Positions 21,401 to 30,310 of a DNA stretch of 64,000 bases are shown one piece after another (position 1 is the first letter of the stretch; the number at the start of each line of letters is the position of its first letter). Source of the DNA: Rhizophagus clarus (lineage: Eukaryota > Glomeromycota > Glomeromycetes > Glomerales > Glomeraceae); assembly GCA_015698045.1 (NCBI GenBank), contig BLAL01000194.1:682001-746000 (forward strand), read 5' to 3'. The position numbers were made by a program, and so were the translations under genes. Below the pieces are notes generated by a model, which did no database searches, was not told the origin of the DNA, and saw nothing but the letters and a program-made list of their open reading frames with translations.

Positions 21401-23118
21401 CCGATATTGAAAAGACTGCCTTTGTAACTCCCTTTGGATTGTATGAATTCCTAGTCATGCCTTTTGGGTTAAGCTATGCTCCTGGAACATTCCAAAGATT
21501 AATGAATAGAGTGCTGCAAGAATTTTTAAATGACTTTGTAGCCGTGTATCTGGATGATGTAATCATCTACACCAAAGGAACCTTTGAGCAACATATGGAC
21601 CATATAGCTCAAGTTTTTCAAGCGCTCAGAAATTCCAACCTAAAAATAAAATTAAAGAAATGCTACTTTGCATTACCTAATATACACTTCCTAGGACATG
21701 TAGTAGGAAGAGATGGAATCAAACCAGACCCAGAAAAGATTGACAAAGTCAAGAATTACCCAATACCAACAAACCTTACTCAATTAAGAGCTGCTCTTGG
21801 ACTATTCTCCTATTATAGGAAATTTATTAAGGATTTCTCCAGAATTGCAAGACCAATGCTCACTTTGTTAAAGAAAGATGCTCCTTTCAACTGGGAGGAA
21901 AAGCAACAGCAAGCCTTTGACAGACTAAAGGAGATGCTAATTAAAGCCCCTGTACTAAGTTATCCAGATTTCGACAAACCTTTCATTATCTATACTGACG
22001 CCTCTGGAATTGGATTAGGTGCTGTATTATCTCAAATAAAAGAAGATGGTAAAGAACATGTAATTGCCTATGCAAGCAGAAGCCTTAATCCAGCAGAAAA
22101 GAACTACTCTGTAACAGACCAAGAGTGTTTGGCTGTAGTATGGGCCATAAAACATTTTCAACACTACTTAGGATTAAGACCATTCACCATCATTACTGAC
22201 CACTCTGCCCTCAAATGGTTAAAGACTTCCAAAATGCCAAAAGGAAGAAGAGCCCGCTGGGTAATGGAATTACAGCAGTACGACTTTGAGATCAAACACA
22301 GACCAGGAAAACTTAATGCCAATGCTGATGCATTATCTAGAACTCCTGAAGAAACATTCTGTTTCCTAATTGAATTAGAAACATATCCTGGACCTACTAA
22401 ACATACTTTATCTGCTCCAATTACTTTAACCCCTATAGAAGAGGAAGATTATGAAGCAGATTATGAAGAAGACATCACTACCAAACCAGTAGCAGAAATA
22501 TACGAAATTATTTATCCTCAACCATGTGAAAATTGTGAAGAAATTCAATGTATATGTTGGGGAAATGATAACAGCACTTTAGGATCAGACTATGAAAGAG
22601 ATTGGCAAGAATACTACCAGCAAATGCACGACCAAGAGGATCATCCAAACTATCAGGAAGAATGGCTAGAAGAAGGTCAAGACATTTTAATTTTGAATGA
22701 TGATATAGAAGGAGTCCAAACTCCTGCATATTATTTTTCAAAGGAAGAATTACAAGAATTATTCCAAGAGTTTATTCAAATAAAGCAAGTAATTGCTGGT
22801 CAACCTATCAATAGAGGAGGAAGTAGATGCACCTTTGAATGTGACATAGAAAATCATCATATTCATACTTATTGTACAATGTGCAAAAAGAACCTCCCAT
22901 ATGGAACTATTCTTCATGATTGCATTATTGGATTTACTTTAGGGAAAATACGACCTGATATGAAGCCAGAATTTTTGGTAAACCAACCTTGGTGGGAGGA
23001 ACCTGAAGGAGTGAAACAAACCAACCTTGTTCATTATTTAAAATGCTTCTTACGACTTTCCTATGGATTACCCCCTTACACCATTTCTACTGAGCCATTT
23101 GTAGCTTCCTTAGATTAA
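18421..23118 (+). CDS. Gag-Pol polyprotein: capsid, protease, reverse transcriptase, RNase H
   Basis: 1565 residues in one frame. Residues 1-160: a non-standard N-terminal region with CNFCYTPSGE near residue 32. About 190-330: retrotransposon Gag domain (DPYEWLERFE near 205). 451-464: CCHC knuckle CFKCGKVGHISREC. After 490: an acidic run. About 650: aspartic protease motif with DSGAATS. About 870-1080: reverse transcriptase, catalytic YLDDV at 1043. About 1190: RNase H, TDASGIGLGAVL. From about 1310 to the end: an extra C-terminal region of some 250 residues, acidic first, then with a Cys/His cluster (residues of about 1475-1505, CTFECDIENHHIHTYCTMCK). Integrase is absent from this ORF. The start is the first ATG 102 bases after the LTR; an internal Met (near 18880, MNQDQLTAV) is an alternative Gag start. 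Gag and Pol are fused without frameshift, as in several fungal Ty3 elements. Confidence 0.93.
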   Translation: MPYYGTKKSQRKHHRNKHLQRRRPAFERAPYCNFCYTPSGEILYNQHPTGFFNFWNWIKDNHSARNYNLCTVITFAKLKENIAELNTAADLTTKILKSILFSTLSTPILELLYYIPALCEETQGYSSAPTEYQTTKLYNLYHNLPPPEAPPETMNQDQLTAVLTTIFGTNGQNITQLTTALGNAPPPRELIIAKVDNFHGKDDEDPYEWLERFETAANTNQWTGNRRIAIAAGYLKDAAHDWFRANGNGLTAWNDNTTQNASFVHQFEAYFSPETKKNQWYYELMTIRQTAEEKVEDYSRRFKKVLRKVNGTTDPPPVPAALQVRMYLYGLNPLLTPLASTNNPTTLNDAITRAKLVETGYNYVPTKSVSLNVPVAVKENAPLPITPVTGSSTSKNDPDVDALTQQLQQLTLNYATLSSALLAQNNSNNNSKPRNFRATTEKARDKTKITCFKCGKVGHISRECRSNRNNNSGNNNNNNNRKLFTRPVNFLDEEYVEEEEYYSYDEEEEDEAEYEVYVNTRSESGKERQLRKRVRTGDEMDEGGEEYIIPVIPSAETTPSTIKAQKIKRKFKMRPAPIENVTEFDIAQYIKDLPCGLTIGQASSQIPKYRSAMLKSVKRTRETNFISSANDAPTTAARCQLRVDGEPISAVIDSGAATSIITKKLMKRLGYSINGPSNLVIVTANGTKVRSLGEVKDFPIEVKSHLINLNIQVLDSTDEVFILGNDWLKKVKANLDWEEGTLTILWRKKRITVPMQCTRGRPAESYDEEETDSEEYEEEEIEESPLYLSDLTDDFSDLSDLEFNPWTDHTPYEESEEKIEESEDVNPAIYLAATATQEEPHKLNLGPLDVHQQQLFNNLLTSFRDICAKSQTEIGRTNLIKHKIYIGDARPISQAPYRINPKNKEFLKEEIVKMEENGIIRKSCSPWASPVVIVDKKGGDKRICIDYRKLNAITKADAYPLPRIDDLLESFGQAKWFTTLDLASGYWQVAMDEADIEKTAFVTPFGLYEFLVMPFGLSYAPGTFQRLMNRVLQEFLNDFVAVYLDDVIIYTKGTFEQHMDHIAQVFQALRNSNLKIKLKKCYFALPNIHFLGHVVGRDGIKPDPEKIDKVKNYPIPTNLTQLRAALGLFSYYRKFIKDFSRIARPMLTLLKKDAPFNWEEKQQQAFDRLKEMLIKAPVLSYPDFDKPFIIYTDASGIGLGAVLSQIKEDGKEHVIAYASRSLNPAEKNYSVTDQECLAVVWAIKHFQHYLGLRPFTIITDHSALKWLKTSKMPKGRRARWVMELQQYDFEIKHRPGKLNANADALSRTPEETFCFLIELETYPGPTKHTLSAPITLTPIEEEDYEADYEEDITTKPVAEIYEIIYPQPCENCEEIQCICWGNDNSTLGSDYERDWQEYYQQMHDQEDHPNYQEEWLEEGQDILILNDDIEGVQTPAYYFSKEELQELFQEFIQIKQVIAGQPINRGGSRCTFECDIENHHIHTYCTMCKKNLPYGTILHDCIIGFTLGKIRPDMKPEFLVNQPWWEEPEGVKQTNLVHYLKCFLRLSYGLPPYTISTEPFVASLD

Positions 23119-23219
23119 ATCCTTAACAAATATCAAATTTATTAAAAGGTGAAAGCGAAAAGTGCCTGCATTGTGACAGACAGCCTAATATTTTATTTTA
23201 TTTAAGTATTTTTATAACA

Positions 23220-24479
23220 ATGGATACAACCCAATATAATAGAATTTTTCAATATTTAACTACTCAACAACTACCATCAGACTTAAATACTCAACAATTT
23301 ATCAAACAATTCAAAAACTTTTGTACTCCTTTTATTATTAAAAACAACTATTTATATAGAAAAGACAAACAGAAAGAAGGAAATTTATTAAGAGTAATTA
23401 GAATACATGAAATGGAACCAGTTCTTTACATGGTACATAATGATCCTACTTCTGGACACTTTGGAACTGAAATTATGTTCAACAAAATTCGTACTAGATA
23501 TTACTGGCCTCAGATGTATGAAAATATTAGAGAATATGTTAAAAATTGTGACTCATGTCAAAGAAGAGGAAAACCTCAAACTCATCAATTATTACATCCA
23601 ATACCTGTACATTCACCTTTTTATCAAATAGGAATAGATTTTGTAGGACCTTTACCAAAGACTTCTAATGGAAATAAATATATTATAGTTGCTATGGATT
23701 ACCTGACTAAATGGCCTGAAGCAAAAGCAGTACCTAGAGCTACAGCAGAAGAAACTGAGAAATTCATATATGAAGACATTATATGCCGACATGGATGCCC
23801 TCAGAAAATACTGACAGATCGAGGAACTCATTTTAATAATCAAATTATTGATCGTTTAACCAAAAGATTTGAGATTAAGCATTTATTATCAACACCATAT
23901 CATCCCCAAACCAATGGATTAGTAGAAAGATTCAATAGAACTTTATGTGAATCTTTAGCTAAATTAGTCAAACAAGTAGAACAGTGGGATCAGTTTATTC
24001 AGCCAGTTTTATTTGCTTATCGTACAAGTAAACAATCCACAACCAAAATATCTCCTTTTTATTTAACATATGGTCGTGAAGCAAAGTTGCCAATTGATGA
24101 TCTTACCCAAAATGAAGAACAATTATCCGATAGGATCAACAAATTAGTTAATGAGTTACCACATGATAGAGAATCTACCCGACAAAGGATAGATCAGCAA
24201 CAAGCCAAACAGAAATTACATCATGATCAGCAAATTAAACGTCATAGATCTTTTCAAATAGGAGATAAAGTTTTATTGTACAAGGCTGAAAAAGCGAAAC
24301 AATGGTCTGGAAAATTAGATGAAAAATGGAAGGGACCCTATTATATCCATGCGGTTTTACAAAATGAAAGCTATAAAATAAGGGATATGCAAGGAAAAGT
24401 CCTAAAAGCTCCTTTCAATGGAAGTTTACTAAAACCTTACTACGATCAGAAAGAATGGAATCTCCCAATAATAGATTAA
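23220..24479 (+). CDS. Integrase as a separate ORF
   Basis: 419 residues, starting at an ATG in a good context (ACAATGG) 101 bases after the Gag-Pol stop and in a different frame. Zinc-binding HHCC is at residues 73, 80, 110 and 113. The catalytic core has D140 (GIDFVGPL), D200 (LTDRGTHF) and E236 (GLVERFNR), with exactly 35 residues between D200 and E236. Near 360-375 is the GPY/F module (KWKGPYYI), typical of Ty3/gypsy integrases. No chromodomain follows. In most Ty3 elements integrase is released from a Pol polyprotein; here it needs its own translation, by a spliced or internal mRNA or by reinitiation. The reading frame is intact. Confidence 0.93.
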   Translation: MDTTQYNRIFQYLTTQQLPSDLNTQQFIKQFKNFCTPFIIKNNYLYRKDKQKEGNLLRVIRIHEMEPVLYMVHNDPTSGHFGTEIMFNKIRTRYYWPQMYENIREYVKNCDSCQRRGKPQTHQLLHPIPVHSPFYQIGIDFVGPLPKTSNGNKYIIVAMDYLTKWPEAKAVPRATAEETEKFIYEDIICRHGCPQKILTDRGTHFNNQIIDRLTKRFEIKHLLSTPYHPQTNGLVERFNRTLCESLAKLVKQVEQWDQFIQPVLFAYRTSKQSTTKISPFYLTYGREAKLPIDDLTQNEEQLSDRINKLVNELPHDRESTRQRIDQQQAKQKLHHDQQIKRHRSFQIGDKVLLYKAEKAKQWSGKLDEKWKGPYYIHAVLQNESYKIRDMQGKVLKAPFNGSLLKPYYDQKEWNLPIID

Positions 24480-24889
24480 TTGACCTTTTAACTCAAGATT
24501 TACAACTAGAACTTCCTTTTGAAAATGGAGATTTAATACCACCCTATGATGAAGCTGCTCCTTTTGATGAACAATTTAAAAATGCTTATGCTGCATTACG
24601 ACGATCAATTCAATTGAAAGAACGATTAAACTCACTAATCAATGCTTATTATATTGGAAAATTATTAAATAGTTTAGAAACTAAAGCTCAACAATTTAGA
24701 TATAAGCAAAAATTAACTAATCATTATACGAGAATGTCAGAAAATGTCTTTGATATATTTGAACATCAACCAACTAAAATACTTGGTACTTTTTACATTA
24801 CTGCGCAAATAGCAAGGAAAATAAATAGAAGTCAGGTGAAACAGTTACGAGAAATAGTGCAAGGATTATTGGATCAAAATTCTTTATAA
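24455..24889 (+). CDS. Extra small ORF of the retrotransposon, function unknown
   Basis: 144 residues, overlapping the end of the integrase ORF by 25 bases in another frame. The sequence begins acidic (QLELPFENGDLIPPYDEAAP) and continues as long amphipathic helices rich in Leu, Gln, Arg and Lys. It has no signal peptide, membrane segment, zinc finger or catalytic motif. The position after integrase is where some Ty3/gypsy elements carry envelope-like or accessory ORFs, but nothing here suggests a membrane protein. The ATG lies within the integrase coding region, so translation would need coupling or leaky scanning. Its unbroken frame in a young element argues for function. Confidence 0.65.
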   Translation: MESPNNRLIDLLTQDLQLELPFENGDLIPPYDEAAPFDEQFKNAYAALRRSIQLKERLNSLINAYYIGKLLNSLETKAQQFRYKQKLTNHYTRMSENVFDIFEHQPTKILGTFYITAQIARKINRSQVKQLREIVQGLLDQNSL

Positions 24890-25150
24890 TTACATCATAA
24901 TTTATTGGAAAATTTATTGATTGGATTAAATAAATCAAGTCTAAATTAATTTAATTAATTGACGCAAGTATGATCTACAAAAATAGAAATTAGTAATGAT
25001 GGCAGATCCAAATTTAATTTAGTGTTAATTTTAGTTTCACAAATGATCAGCAAAAATGCGCGACTTAACTCCCCAAAATAATTTAATAGAAAATAGAAAA
25101 TTTTATGAAAATTTATTAGGAAAAAGAAAAAAAAAGAAAAGAAGAAAAAT

Positions 25151-25624
25151 CTAAATAGTAGATGGTGGTTCTAAATTATTTTCTCTCATATATGTTTCAT
25201 AATTGGAAATAGTTTCTTTTGCCTCATTAGCCCTTTTATGTTCCCTCTCATGTCGTACCTTCCAACCTTCCCGTTCCCTCCTATACCGCTCCTTATCCTT
25301 AGTTAATGAAAATACTTGTTCTCGTAAATCTCTATTAAACCCTGCTAACTCCTTATAATGGCCAAGTTCCCCATTTTTCTGATTTATTTCTTGTTGTAAT
25401 TTCTCTACTTCTTCTTCTTTCGTTACAAAAAGCTCTCCAGCAACTTCTAAAGCTTGTTGAGCCAAGCCTTCACTTTTTTGAGGCTTATCAATACCTTTTC
25501 TTCGAAAATGCCTTCTTCTGACGGCCTTACTTGGTTTATTATGTTTTTTTTTATTATTTTGGCCTCGAGAGGCACGCGAACTGCGAAGTTTTCGACGAGC
25601 AACATTGGTGTCAGTGCGAGTCAT
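25151..25624 (-). CDS. Antisense ORF of the retrotransposon: basic region plus coiled coil
   Basis: 157 residues on the strand opposite to Gag-Pol, between the small ORF and the 3' LTR. Residues of about 10-50 are strongly basic (RRRHFRRKGIDKPQKSE follows KKKHNKPSKAV), a likely nuclear-localisation or nucleic-acid-binding segment. Residues of about 60-150 are a Glu/Lys/Arg/Leu heptad-like coiled coil (EEEVEKLQQEINQKNGELGH, then a second Arg/Glu-rich helix). The codons are less AT-rich than the flanks and there is no overlapping sense gene that would force the frame open. Antisense ORFs in this position are known for several plant Ty3/gypsy elements, with unknown function; a regulatory or silencing-related role is a guess. 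A promoter would have to lie in the 3' untranslated region or the 3' LTR read backwards. Confidence 0.7.
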   Translation of the reverse strand: MTRTDTNVARRKLRSSRASRGQNNKKKHNKPSKAVRRRHFRRKGIDKPQKSEGLAQQALEVAGELFVTKEEEVEKLQQEINQKNGELGHYKELAGFNRDLREQVFSLTKDKERYRREREGWKVRHEREHKRANEAKETISNYETYMRENNLEPPSTI

Positions 25625-26024
25625 ATTGAAAATTAATGAAGAAAAAAAAAGATGAAGATGATTTTGAGATAGTGCGACATTGATGAAAATTTAAATGAAA
25701 AAACTTCCCAGAAATTACTACCAAAAATCAAACCGAATTTTATCAGAATTTACCAACACTTTTCCACTAATTTCCAATCCCATAATTCTAACAAATTCAA
25801 AAATTGGTATAAATATGAGTCCATCAGTAACACAAAATCGCCGTCACACATACTCGGTCATTCCTGGCCAAAATGATCGGCTTCTATGCCTTGCTAATTT
25901 CGGGCTTCGGCACGAATTCCCTTTGGGGGCCTCTTAGCTTGGTATATCACGAGTGACCCCCATGTACTAGCGGGTTGGGTGTGTAGTGTGGTAAAAAGAA
26001 AAAGTTTTCAACGGAGTTCAAACT
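25625..26024 (+). other. 3' non-coding region of the retrotransposon, with a G/C-richer block
   Basis: 25625-25840 is AT-rich. 25840-25985 is clearly richer in G and C (GGGCTTCGGCACGAATTCCC, then GACCCCCATG and GCGGGTTGGG), unlike anything around it. It could be a structured RNA or packaging signal, or the antisense promoter region. The 80-codon sense ORF across it has no recognisable features and is not called. Confidence 0.45.
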
Positions 26025-26038
26025 AAAGAAGGGGAGAA
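26025..26038 (+). promoter_or_regulatory. Polypurine tract
   Basis: AAAGAAGGGGAGAA immediately before the 3' LTR (one C intervenes): the standard plus-strand primer position. Confidence 0.85.
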
Positions 26039-26039
26039 C

Positions 26040-26484
26040 TGTTGGCGTAGTAATCACGTGACATTGTGGCAAAGTATATAGAGCCGCCTAAGCCAAAGCC
26101 ATCATAGCCTGTTATTTTTGATATTTCCGATTTATTTGATATATCAGTTTTATTTGATTTATCTGATTTATTTGATTTAATTGATTTATTTTATTTATTT
26201 GATTTATTAGTTTTATTTGATATATTAGATTTATTTGTTATATTTTTAAATATATTTTATTTTGTATAAATATCCTGAAATTTCTTTTTAGTTGAAAAAT
26301 AGGAGAGAGTGTAATAACAAAGTTATAATAACAAGTTCACATAATTAATAAATAAACTCTTTTACCTTATAAACGAACTGTCCCTTTGTGAATAATGTGT
26401 CTTGTTGATTGGACTTGAGACATATCTATTGCATCCCTGTCTCCAAGTCATAGTTACCTGATCGACGAACTGACCAGAGTAACA
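26040..26484 (+). repeat. 3' LTR
   Basis: 445 bp, the same length as the 5' LTR, differing by one visible base; followed by CCGG. Confidence 0.95.
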
Positions 26485-26488
26485 CCGG

Positions 26489-27803
26489 TGTTGTAATTTT
26501 AATAATACGCAACTGTAACTCTAGATTAAACGTTCTATAATAAAATTTACTATTAAAGAACCACGAAATAATTGTTAACGTGATGTCAAAATATATCGAA
26601 CTACAGTATATAAATATGTTACATGATTATTTATTAACTAGTCATCATTAAATTCATAAAATTTCAACCACGTGTTCACAGTTATATTGCAAAAAATCAA
26701 TAAAGTTCAGTGTATTAAATTACATCAAGTTTTATTTATGAAATTGGTATATCGAGACTTTTTTTTTTTAAATACTATGAAACCGGTTTTTAAAAAACGG
26801 TTTGATAAGTTGAGAGTTCGCTGTATCGTAGATTAAATATTAAAAGTGAAATTAATGAGCCAGGTACTTAAATCATTATTTATAATTTCTTTGCAAATTA
26901 TCCTGTCATTGTAGCAAAGAGAAAGAAGAGAATATTACAAAATACTTTTTTGATTGAGTTCTTATGAGTAATGATACACATGATCATGGAAGCCCCTCAG
27001 GTAACAACATAATTTAGGAAATACTCCCATGAAATTGATATTTTAATATTGATTATCTTTAAATCAAGGTAGGATTTTTGATTCTTGATTAATCTTTTAG
27101 AAGAAACAACTTTTTGTATCACCATATAGAATCAAAGTTGAAGAAATACAGTACGTATACTATACTTTCGAAATTTAGACAATTAGATCATTTCTTCTCG
27201 GTAAATCCACGCCAAAAAAAAAAATATTGTTTATTTTTGATTTATATAATATCGTTAAATCTCATATTTATGTAAATGCAAAGTTTTCACAAGAATTTAT
27301 CTTATTACCAGAGGAAAAATTTAATCAGATACGGATCCTGAATTTAATGAATGATGTTATTATTCTATGCATATAAATAACGTAGTTAATACATTCCTAA
27401 TAAATTATATCATTTATGTAATTAAAATCTCTTGATTCGTTAAAATAACTCGTACGATGAACTCATCATTGTTTATAAAAATTTTATCTTAGATTTAATA
27501 ATATAATTAAACAAAAGAATAATTTAAATATGTTTATGAATGATAAATTATAAATTGCTATATTCACAAGCTCTTTTATTAGATATTTAATCTCGATAAA
27601 CGTTTTTATTACTGTATACTGCGCCAAACTTCATTTTGCTCATGCCCGATCGCAGTATAAAACATAAACACGTGCAGTGTGTCAATTGAGGCACCACAAA
27701 TAAATAATTCCTCACTTAGCCTCTATATATATTCGTAAAAGATTAATTTTTATTACCTTCCCACGCTCTCAAAAAAAAAAAAAAAAAAAACATCAAAAAA
27801 AGA
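26489..27803. other. Spacer between the retrotransposon and the BTB pseudogene
   Basis: It continues the pre-insertion locus (the bases after CCGG join the sequence left of the 5' LTR). AT-rich, no ORF that I trust. A TATATATAT motif near 27725 and an A-run of about 20 bases at 27771-27790 precede the dead BTB copy. Confidence 0.5.
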
Positions 27804-29164
27804 ATTTCAACTCAATTTTTTACTAGATTAAGTCAGAATTATATTGAAATTTTGAATGATGATAAATATTATGATGTTACAATTGAAGTTGGTAAAGATC
27901 CAGACGTAAAAATATTCCGTGCACACATGATTATCCTTTGTAACCGTTCGTCATTTTTACGACAAACTTTGGCTTCGAATGAAAAGAATAATTATGGTAC
28001 CTCAACCTACATAACATTTCACCAGAAATCTCGTTGTATAAGTTTTTTATTATTAACGATTAACGATATTTAAAAATATTTTATATATAATACAAATCTT
28101 TTTAAATATGGATATATTTATGGTGGTGTTATTTCATTAAATAAAAAAGAACCTTCGGAAATTTAAAATTATTGGTTGCTGCCGATCAGCTTCATCTTCA
28201 GTTATTTACAGAAATATTTAATCGAAAATGAAGTCAAATGGATGGAACAAAATTTTGGATTCGCTTGTCAAATAAGTTTTAAATTTAATTCTCAGTACTT
28301 CAAAATTTTGCACAGACTCGATGGTTAAATCTCCTGAAAAAGTTTTTAAATCATCTGCCTTTGATTCGCTTCCTGAAAAAGTTTTGGTTTCACTTATTAA
28401 AAGAGATGATTTACAAATGAAAGAAATTGAAATTTGGAAACATGCTTAAAATGGAGACTTGCAAAAAATCCAGCTCTCATTTCAGATCCTAATACTTGGA
28501 TAGATAATGGTTTTAAGGTAATGGAAAATACCTTAATAATTTTTTGTCTTTAATTAGATTTTTCAGTTTATCATCTGAAGAAATTTTTACAAAAAATTCG
28601 TCCATATAAGAATCTTTTGAAACCTCAACTTTATGAAGAATTCTTTATGTCTTATTGAAACCTAATATTGAGCCAAGTAAAGATATATTACTTCACGAAG
28701 TAGAGATGGATTTACTTCTAAAAGGTCATAAATTAAGTGATAATATACCTTATACTGTCATGTTCATTAAAGTGAAAGGAACAGAAGAAATTATTGAAGG
28801 GTATAATCCTTTGATATTGAAAGGACCAAATAATAACGAATATGGGAAAACGCTGCATAGTTCTATTTTTCCTTTAAAGCAAGAATAATTTTAAAAGTCT
28901 GATTTTAAGTCACATAATTCCTAAGCATATGAATTATGCATTAACATATCATGTTGGATGTGGTCCTTCATTTTATGGTGATCTTTTATCAAGTGCAAAT
29001 AAAGGTAAATGCATGAAATTGCATTATAAAAAGGAGATAAGAATTATAAAAGAATATTTTCTAATTGAAGATTATGAAGTATTCCAAATTCTAAAAAAAA
29101 AGAGATTATTATTATACTTAAGTTATTTTTATTCTCCATCCATATTAAAAATTATGTATCAATA
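27804..29164 (+). pseudogene. BTB-BACK-TLDc pseudogene
   Basis: A collinear, diverged copy of the intact gene at 30578-32097. The start codon is changed to ATT (27804-27806 aligns with the functional ATG). The BTB part is readable from 27852 (YYDVTIEVGKDPDVKIFRAH) but shifts frame after about 27990. The intron position and the second-exon start (YIYGGV) are recognisable near 28118. The BACK part has stops and frameshifts (for example TAA near 28448). A stretch equivalent to some 55 codons before the TLDc domain is deleted near 28680. TLDc pieces remain open at 28655-28888 (LLLKGHKLSDNIPYTVMFIK) and 28929-29165. The breaks are many and independent, so this is an old dead paralogue rather than an error. 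Confidence 0.88.
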
Positions 29165-29279
29165 AGTATTATTTTTATAAGATAAATAAAAATATCAATT
29201 AATGAAACTTCTATACCTATGATCAGTTTAATTAGATTGATTCCTAAACTTAGAAATACTTATATTTTTCTAAATACAA

Positions 29280-29927
29280 CCCTATAAAAAATAAGTGTCC
29301 GGATAATGTCTGGAAAATGTCCAGAAAAATTATCTAAAATATTGTCCGGAAATTCTGGACACTGTGTATCCGGAAACTGTTCCGAAAACACTGCATTTTT
29401 GGGATATTAGGAAATTGTCCAGAAATTGTCCGGAAATGTATTTTCGTAAAATTTGCCACAAAAGATGATCAATGGATAGATGATCATCATTATTCCTTAA
29501 CCCAAAATTTTTATATTATAGATATATAGTATTTTTGCCTGCTCTGCAATTTTAATTAGTACGACAGAAAAGGTTTTGAATGTCAGTTTTGTGCTTTTTG
29601 CATTTTTTTACAAAATTAATTTATCCTTTTTTGGAAATAGTATCCAGAATTTGTCCTGAACTTTTTTATGTCCGGAATTTGTCTATCTGGTTTTTTACTA
29701 TGTCCAGAATTTGTCCAGGTTTAACTGTCCAGAATTTGTCCAAAATTTTATACCAAACAAATACTGGACGAATTCTGGACAAAGTTAGGACATGTCAAAA
29801 TTTTAAGTATCAGAAGTGTGTCAGACATGTACCAAAAAAGTGGACATTTTCCGGACACATCAGATTTATTCCGGACATTTTCCAGACATTTTTGATAACA
29901 TTTTCCGGACATTTATTTTTTATAGGG
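29280..29927. mobile_element. 648-bp MITE with 23-bp TIRs and subterminal repeats
   Basis: The left end CCCTATAAAAAATAAGTGTC is the reverse complement of the right end with one mismatch over 23 bases. Inside, the left third holds several GTCCGGAAA/GTCTGGAAAATGTCC variants and the right third the same motif in the opposite orientation (GGACATTTTCCGGAC, CCAGAATTTGTCC). The ORF at 29580-29987 is only a reading of these repeats. No perfect target duplication is seen. It lies between the two BTB paralogues. Confidence 0.75.
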
Positions 29928-30134
29928 CACCAAGAAGGTATAGTTAGTGTAAACAACATTATGCATGTATTGATACAGAACTATTAAATTTCGATTATTT
30001 TTCTAACAAATGAGTTTCCAATTTGGCTAAAGAACATTAATAACTATGACACCATCTTTATACTAGAATCTTTGATCACGTATGTTATTAATGCAAACTT
30101 GGTATGAATTTCTCTGTATATTTATACTCTCTAT

Positions 30135-30310
30135 CTTTATGATTTCCACAGTTTGTCCTTATTCTTCTGCGGTCTACCACGAAATCCATTGTCATCATCA
30201 GGGTTTTTGGTAGCCTTGGCTTTTGCTTTACCTTTAGTTTCAATGGTTTGCTTTCTTTTTCCTTTACTCTTATTATATTATCTATCATATGTTTAATTAG
30301 CTGTAACATG
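30135..30310 (-). pseudogene. Fragment of a basic protein with an AT-hook-like end
   Basis: On the minus strand two overlapping frames carry protein-like sequence: an upstream helix (IKHMIDNIIRVKEKES) and, one frame over, a Lys/Ala-rich segment ending with RGRPQKNKDKLWKS and a stop. A GRP core in a basic context resembles AT-hooks and also the C-termini of some MULE/FAR1-type transposases. A single-base shift would join the two. This is probably a transposase relic; the assignment is weak. Confidence 0.25.

Larger units (their letters stand above)
17875..26484 (+). mobile_element. Young Ty3/gypsy LTR retrotransposon, 8610 bp
   Basis: Two 445-bp LTRs (17875-18319 and 26040-26484) start TGTTGG and end AACA, and are flanked by CCGG on both sides. 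I see one difference between them (AATAGTG against AATAATG near 18228 and 26393), so insertion is recent. The internal order is primer-binding site, Gag-protease-RT-RNase H (18421-23118), separate integrase ORF (23220-24479), a small ORF overlapping it (24455-24889), an antisense ORF (25151-25624), and a polypurine tract (26025-26038). RT-RNase H before integrase places it in Ty3/gypsy (Metaviridae type). There is no envelope-like gene and no chromodomain. All major ORFs are open, so it may be active. Confidence 0.95.

Noticed and set aside
23652..23843. Antisense ORF inside integrase
   Set aside because: Shadow of the conserved integrase frame; unlike the ORF at 25151-25624 its openness is explained by the sense gene.
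25695..25937. 80-codon sense ORF in the 3' part of the retrotransposon
   Set aside because: No motif; it spans an abrupt composition change and would overlap the presumed antisense control region.
29580..29987. 135-codon ORF
   Set aside because: It lies in the subterminal repeats of the MITE and its peptide mirrors the GTCCGGA repeat.
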